A stretch of 10,240 nt of DNA from assembly GCA_900753165.1 (NCBI GenBank), contig CAADYC010000099.1, positions 1-10,240 on the forward strand. The letters run 5' to 3'. The translations under genes and the position numbers were made by a program. Positions 7,024-10,240 of the stretch are shown in pieces. The first letter of the stretch is position 1. Each line of letters starts with the position of its first letter. The notes under the pieces were generated by a model, which saw nothing but the letters and a program-made list of their open reading frames with translations, was not told the DNA's origin and did no database searches. The DNA is from Clostridia bacterium (lineage in GTDB: Bacteria; Bacillota; Clostridia; TANB77; CAG-508).

Positions 7024-7052
7024 ATTATTGCATAAATTGAAGTTTTAGTCAA
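7024..7052 (-). promoter_or_regulatory. Promoter of the kinase-like gene
   Basis: Read on the minus strand, TTGACT (7052-7047, five of six) is followed after 17 bp by AATAAT (7029-7024, five of six). It gives a leader of about 45 nt to the ATG at 6972. It points away from the plus-strand promoter at 7070, with 17 bp between the two -35 boxes, so one regulator could affect both. Confidence 0.6.
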
Positions 7053-7069
7053 TAAATTGATTAAAAATA

Positions 7070-7098
7070 TTGTAAAAAATGCTTTTTTATAATATAAT
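7070..7098 (+). promoter_or_regulatory. Promoter of the HD-domain gene and argS
   Basis: TTGTAA (7070-7075, four of six) and a perfect TATAAT (7093-7098) are 17 bp apart. The start of transcription would lie close to 7105 and the ATG is at 7124, giving a short leader with the ribosome binding site GAGGTGAT (7111-7118). There is no room for a T-box or other riboswitch. Confidence 0.65.
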
Positions 7099-7123
7099 AG
7101 GAAAATAGTAGAGGTGATTAAAT

Positions 7124-7678
7124 ATGGATAAAATAGAATATGCAATTTATTATGCAACAAAAGCTCATAAAGGACAAAAAAGAAAGATGGAAGATGTAGA
7201 CATGATTTTTCATCCATTTACAGTAGGAATGATATTACAAAGAAATGGGCAAGATGAAGAAGTTGTTGCAGCAGGGATTTTACATGATGTTGTTGAAGAT
7301 ACGGAAAAGACATTTGAAGATATAGAAAAAGATTTTGGAAAAAAAATTAGAGATTATGTATATGATGCTTCTGAACCAGATAAGACATTGCCATGGAAAG
7401 ATAGAAAAGAACATACAATTAATCACATAAAAAATGCACCACTAGGTTCAAAATTGATAGTTGCTTGTGATAAAATTAGCAACTTAGAAGATGCATTAGC
7501 TAATATAAAAAAATATGGAAAAGATAATGTATTAAGCAGAAATCCAGAAGAACAAAGATGGTATTATACAAGTGTATATGAAAGTTGTATATATGGAGTA
7601 GATAAGAATAATGAAATTTTTAAAAGATACAAAAATATTTTAGAGCAATTATTCAATTATAAGGAGGAAACAAATTGA
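7124..7678 (+). CDS. Small HD-domain protein, alarmone-hydrolase (SpoT/MESH1) type
   Basis: This 184-aa cytoplasmic protein is a stand-alone HD domain of the RelA/SpoT hydrolase class, with no synthetase or TGS domain. Metal-binding residues are His30 (FHPF), the His54-Asp55 pair with ED (HDVVEDT, 54-60), and Asp116 (CDKISNLED). The TFEDIEKDFG block and the stretch DKTLPWKDRK (86-95) match the MESH1 pattern of (p)ppGpp 3'-hydrolases, and the length is close to that of human MESH1 (179 aa). The likely reaction is removal of the 3'-pyrophosphate from ppGpp, or hydrolysis of another nucleotide such as NADPH, which MESH1 also uses. The exact substrate is not shown by the sequence. The start has GAGGTGAT 5-6 nt upstream and a promoter just before it. 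Its TGA overlaps the TTG start of argS, so the two are co-transcribed and probably translationally coupled. Confidence 0.85.
   Translation: MDKIEYAIYYATKAHKGQKRKMEDVDMIFHPFTVGMILQRNGQDEEVVAAGILHDVVEDTEKTFEDIEKDFGKKIRDYVYDASEPDKTLPWKDRKEHTINHIKNAPLGSKLIVACDKISNLEDALANIKKYGKDNVLSRNPEEQRWYYTSVYESCIYGVDKNNEIFKRYKNILEQLFNYKEETN
7661..7677 (+). promoter_or_regulatory. Ribosome binding site and TTG start of argS inside the HD gene
   Basis: A strong AAGGAGG (7661-7667) lies 7 nt before TTG (7675-7677). It encodes Lys-Glu-Glu near the end of the HD protein. The TTG start overlaps the HD stop TGA as TTGA, so a ribosome finishing the HD gene can restart on argS. This fixes the argS start, although TTG is a weak initiator. 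Confidence 0.85.
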
Positions 7679-9381
7679 AAAAGTTTAAGCAGATAATAGC
7701 GGAGCATATATCAAAAACAATAAATATAAATGAAAAAGAATTAGAAAGTTACATAGAAACACCAAAAGACAGCCAAAATGGGGATTATGCATTTCCATGT
7801 TTCAGACTAGCAAAAGAGTTAAGAAAAGCACCACCAGCTATAGCAAATGAAATAAAAGAAAAAATAGAAACAGTAGAAGAAATAGAAAAAATAGAAGTAG
7901 CAGGTGGATATTTAAACTTTTTCATAAACAAATCAATTTTAGCTAAAGAAGTATTAGAAGAAATCTCAAAAAACGAACAATATGGAAAATCAGAAATAGG
8001 AAAAGAAAAAAACATAGTAATAGACTATTCTGCACCAAACATTGCAAAACCTTTCCACATTGGACATTTACGTTCAACAGTAATAGGTGGAGCACTATAC
8101 AATATATACAAATACTTGGGATATAATGTAACAGGAGTCAATCATTTAGGAGACTATGGAACACAATTTGGAAAGCTAATAGAAGGCTATAAAATGTGGG
8201 GAAAAGAATATGACATAGAAAAAGACCCAATAAATGAACTAACAAAAATATATATTAGAATAAATGAAGCATGCAAAAATGATGAACAAATACTAGAAAA
8301 TTGCAGAAATAACTTTAAAAAGTTAGAAGATGGAGATTCATACTGTGTAGAAATCTGGAAAAAATTCAGAGAATTAAGCTTGCAAGAATTTCAAAAAGTA
8401 TATGATTTACTTGGTAGCAAATTTGATTCATGGAATGGAGAATCATTCTATTCAGACAAAATGCCAGAAGTAATAGAAATATTAGAAAAAACAGGAAAAC
8501 TAATAGAATCACAAGGTGCAAAAATAATCGATTTAGAAGACAAAGGAATAAACACACCATGTATAATAGAAAAATCAAATGGTTCTACAACATATGCAAC
8601 AAGAGATTTAGCAGCAATATTATACAGAGCTAGAACATATGACTTTGACAAAGCTTTATATGTAACATCATATGAACAAGTATTACACTTTAAACAAGTA
8701 TTTGAAGTAGCAAAACTTTTAGGATTAGATGAAAAATATACAAAAGGATTAGAACACGTATCATTTGGAATGGTACTATTACCAGAAGGTAAAATGTCAA
8801 CAAGAGAAGGAAATATTACCAAACTAGAAGATTTATTAAATGAAGCAATTTCTAGAGCAAAAGAAATAATAGAACAAAAAAATCCAGACTTAGAAAATAA
8901 AGAAGAAGTAGCAAAAAAAGTAGGTATAGGAGCTGTTATATTTAATGATATGTCATCATCAAGAATAAAGGACGAAGTATTTGATTGGAACACAATTTTA
9001 AACTTCCAAGGAGAAACAGGTCCATATATCCAATACACATATGTTAGAACAAAAAGTGTATTAGAAAAAGCAGGATATCTACCAAAAATGGATGAAATAA
9101 AAATAGAAAAATTAGTAGATGAATATTCATTAACAATATTAAAACTTATATACAATTTTGAAGATGTACTAATTCAAGTAACAGACAAAAATGAACCATC
9201 AATATTAGCAAGATATTTAATAGATTTAGCAAAAGCTTACAGTAGTTTCTATAATGAAAATAAAATAATTGTTAAAGATAAAGATATTCAAAACGCACGT
9301 GTTTATTTAACATATGCAACATCAGAAGTATTAAAACAAGGAGCTAATTTATTAGGAATACAAATGCCAGAAAAAATGTAA
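7675..9381 (+). CDS. argS: Arginyl-tRNA synthetase
   Basis: Class I synthetase that charges tRNA-Arg in the cytoplasm; in this family activation of arginine needs tRNA to be bound. It has 568 aa, normal length. The N-terminal Add-1 domain (about 1-85) has the typical NGDYAFPCFRLAK motif. The HIGH signature is at 128-131 (PFHIGHLRST). The second signature is the KMSTREGN form (373-380), usual in many bacterial ArgRS. GPYIQYTYVR (449-458) leads into the DALR anticodon-binding domain, and the protein ends in the family-typical LGIQMPEKM. The TTG start is supported by AAGGAGG and by the family N-terminus. It is second in an operon with the HD-domain gene (4-bp overlap) and ends directly in a terminator whose stem takes in its stop codon. 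Confidence 0.97.
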   Translation: MKKFKQIIAEHISKTININEKELESYIETPKDSQNGDYAFPCFRLAKELRKAPPAIANEIKEKIETVEEIEKIEVAGGYLNFFINKSILAKEVLEEISKNEQYGKSEIGKEKNIVIDYSAPNIAKPFHIGHLRSTVIGGALYNIYKYLGYNVTGVNHLGDYGTQFGKLIEGYKMWGKEYDIEKDPINELTKIYIRINEACKNDEQILENCRNNFKKLEDGDSYCVEIWKKFRELSLQEFQKVYDLLGSKFDSWNGESFYSDKMPEVIEILEKTGKLIESQGAKIIDLEDKGINTPCIIEKSNGSTTYATRDLAAILYRARTYDFDKALYVTSYEQVLHFKQVFEVAKLLGLDEKYTKGLEHVSFGMVLLPEGKMSTREGNITKLEDLLNEAISRAKEIIEQKNPDLENKEEVAKKVGIGAVIFNDMSSSRIKDEVFDWNTILNFQGETGPYIQYTYVRTKSVLEKAGYLPKMDEIKIEKLVDEYSLTILKLIYNFEDVLIQVTDKNEPSILARYLIDLAKAYSSFYNENKIIVKDKDIQNARVYLTYATSEVLKQGANLLGIQMPEKM

Positions 9382-9425
9382 AAAAATCGGGATTATGGGG
9401 ACGGGTCTCCAATCCCGATTTTTTT
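9380..9425. terminator. Bidirectional terminator of argS and the M23 gene, with a nested GC-rich hairpin
   Basis: The outer stem pairs 9380-9394 with 9411-9425: a run of A then TCGGGATT, against AATCCCGA then a run of T, 15 bp with no mismatch. Seven T follow on either strand, so it works both ways for the convergent genes. The loop is not plain: GGGGA (9397-9401) pairs with TCTCC (9406-9410), with one G-U pair, around CGGG, giving a long two-part hairpin with a 2-nt bulge. The stop codon of argS (9379-9381) lies at the foot of the stem. Confidence 0.9.
9395..9410. repeat. GC-rich palindromic insert in the terminator loop
   Basis: The stretch GGGGACGGGTCTCC (9397-9410) has 11 G/C out of 14 bases in a window that is otherwise very AT-rich. 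It is a short imperfect palindrome placed exactly in the loop of an otherwise complete terminator. From memory it resembles short GGGGAC...GTCTCC palindromes scattered between genes in Firmicutes; only one copy is present here, so repeat status is unproven. Confidence 0.35.
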
Positions 9426-9456
9426 CTGTATAAAAGATAGAATATTTGATTTTTCT

Positions 9457-10052
9457 CTAAAAATAATTTAAAGGATTAACATATTCATTATCAATTCTAA
9501 AACCGTAGATGAAGATGACAACCGAGTAGTAGAACCATTAGTAGGTTTACCAGAAATATCTGAATATGGGTTACCAGGAACACCATATACATATTTTGGA
9601 CCAACATATCCTATAACTTGACCTTGCTTTACAAAGTCACCAACATTAACAATAAAATTAGGTGAAACATGACAATATGTAACTTTATAATTATCAAAAG
9701 AAAGTGTGATTGTATAACCACCAGCACCTAGAAAAGAACAAAATGTAATTTCACCATCATTTATAGCAACAAACTTAGTGCCTTCTGGAGCAGGAATATC
9801 AGTACCGTGATGAAATCCAGAACCATTACCAGTTGGAGATTTTCTAGGACCAAATGGAGAACTTATACTTGTGTAACCTGGCAAAGGCCATAAAAAGCCA
9901 TCAGGATTAAAACCAATAAATTCTTTGTTTGATGGATTAGAATTATCAAAATTATTACTGTTAAGTATAGGAATAAAAAATATAGAAATAAAAATTGAAA
10001 ACGAAATAGTTATAATTATGGAATTTTTAAAAATATTTGATATAAAAATCAC
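9457..10052 (-). pseudogene. M23-family metallopeptidase (peptidoglycan hydrolase), frameshifted near the C-terminus
   Basis: The product resembles LytM/M23 zinc endopeptidases that cut peptidoglycan cross-links outside the cell. Numbered from GTG 10052, a hydrophobic N-terminus (10-30, anchor or signal) precedes a linker and the M23 core. The core shows the SPFGPR entry, the zinc motif HHGTD (His81, Asp85), PAPEGTKFVAINDGEI and VGDFVKQGQVIGYVG. The intact frame then turns into TTRLSSSS and stops at 9468. The expected second zinc motif, GCHLH, is present one frame over (about 9511-9523). The expected end, GFRIDNEYVNPLNYF followed by TAG at 9457, is present in the third frame. So there are two single-base insertions, one at about 9524 and one within 9505-9508. 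The start is also odd: the only conventional start, GTG 10052, is part of the Shine-Dalgarno sequence. It is probably inactive, unless these are assembly errors. A bidirectional terminator follows the gene. Confidence 0.75.
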
Positions 10053-10060
10053 TCTCCTTT
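10048..10060 (-). promoter_or_regulatory. Shine-Dalgarno sequence of the M23 gene, with no normal start at the right distance
   Basis: On the minus strand AAAGGAGAGTGAT (10060-10048) nearly matches the full anti-SD complement AAAGGAGGTGAT. GTG 10052-10050 is part of this match, only 1 nt after GGAG, so it is unlikely to be the initiator. The in-frame codon about 9 nt downstream is ATA (10043-10041), followed by TCAAATATTTTTAAA. This is where an ATG would be expected. Confidence 0.6.
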
Positions 10061-10116
10061 AGAAAAAATAATTAAATATTTGATTTAAATTTTAATAGAT
10101 TAAAACTATAGTAAAA

Positions 10117-10145
10117 TTTATAACACAAAAAAGGATGAAAATCAA
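10117..10145 (-). promoter_or_regulatory. Promoter of the M23 gene
   Basis: On the minus strand TTGATT (10145-10140, four of six) and TATAAA (10122-10117, five of six) are 17 bp apart. It would give a leader of about 50-60 nt before the Shine-Dalgarno region. Confidence 0.5.
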
Positions 10146-10204
10146 TAAAAATAAAAAATTAATTCAGTTCAAAAAATTAAAGCAACAAAATTAACATAAA
10201 AATA

Positions 10205-10233
10205 TAGACACATATAAAAATCAAATATATAAT
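10205..10233 (+). promoter_or_regulatory. Near-consensus promoter pointing out of the window
   Basis: TAGACA (10205-10210, five of six) and a perfect TATAAT (10228-10233) are 17 bp apart on the plus strand. Nothing plus-strand is encoded between it and the window end, so it should drive a gene to the right. The rest of 10146-10240 is A-rich, and I see no other structure in it. Confidence 0.6.
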
Positions 10234-10240
10234 ATTTGTG

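Noticed and set aside
6969..7217. Minus-strand frame of 82 codons across the divergent promoter region
   Set aside because: It overlaps the HD gene and both promoters and has no Shine-Dalgarno sequence; the Leu/Ile/Phe-rich product is typical of AT-rich noise.
8430..8633. Plus-strand frame of 67 codons inside argS in another frame
   Set aside because: It is entirely within the well-supported argS frame, has no ribosome binding site, and its Arg/Asn-rich product is an out-of-frame artefact.
9505..9524. Programmed ribosomal frameshifting in the M23 gene
   Set aside because: Two +1 shifts within about 20 bases would be needed, with no slippery sequence or stimulating structure, so mutation or assembly error is simpler.

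Overview
The window is a stretch of very AT-rich chromosome, with A-rich coding strands and lysine-, isoleucine- and asparagine-rich proteins. Ribosome binding sites are strong and Gram-positive in type (AAGGAGG, GAGGTGAT). TGA and TAA are stops and Trp is TGG, so the code is standard. Together with a clostridial-type class A penicillin-binding protein carrying a Cys-rich C-terminal extension, this points to a low-GC Firmicute of class Clostridia, possibly an uncultured gut lineage. The genus cannot be read from the sequence.

Layout. Bases 1-161 hold the terminator of an upstream gene and the leader of an unrecognised 279-aa protein (162-1001). A promoter then leads to a bifunctional class A penicillin-binding protein (1136-3667). 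A hairpin without a U-tract (3700-3726) follows, then cysS (3800-5194) and galE (5338-6348). The end of galE is a bidirectional terminator shared with a minus-strand P-loop kinase-like gene (6367-6972). Divergent promoters at 7024-7098 drive that gene and a plus-strand pair, a small HD-domain alarmone-hydrolase-like gene (7124-7678) overlapping argS (7675-9381) by 4 bp. A second bidirectional terminator, containing an unusual GC-rich inner hairpin, separates argS from a minus-strand M23 peptidase gene (9457-10052). That gene is broken by two frameshifts and seems to lack a usable start codon. The last 190 bases hold a minus-strand promoter for the M23 gene and a near-consensus plus-strand promoter pointing out of the window.

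How the genes fit together. Most of the window is housekeeping: two aminoacyl-tRNA synthetases (Cys, Arg), cell-wall synthesis (PBP), sugar-nucleotide supply (GalE) and a decayed wall hydrolase. The HD/argS pair may link arginyl-tRNA charging with alarmone turnover, but that rests only on gene order and translational coupling. I found no tRNA or rRNA genes, CRISPR array, transposase, T-box leader or phage genes. No gap between genes exceeds 300 bases.

I do not see a convincing undescribed multi-gene system. The points most worth checking are the unknown protein at the start, the orphan kinase with different codon use, the decayed M23 gene, the GC-rich element inside the argS terminator, and the Cys gatekeeper residue of GalE.
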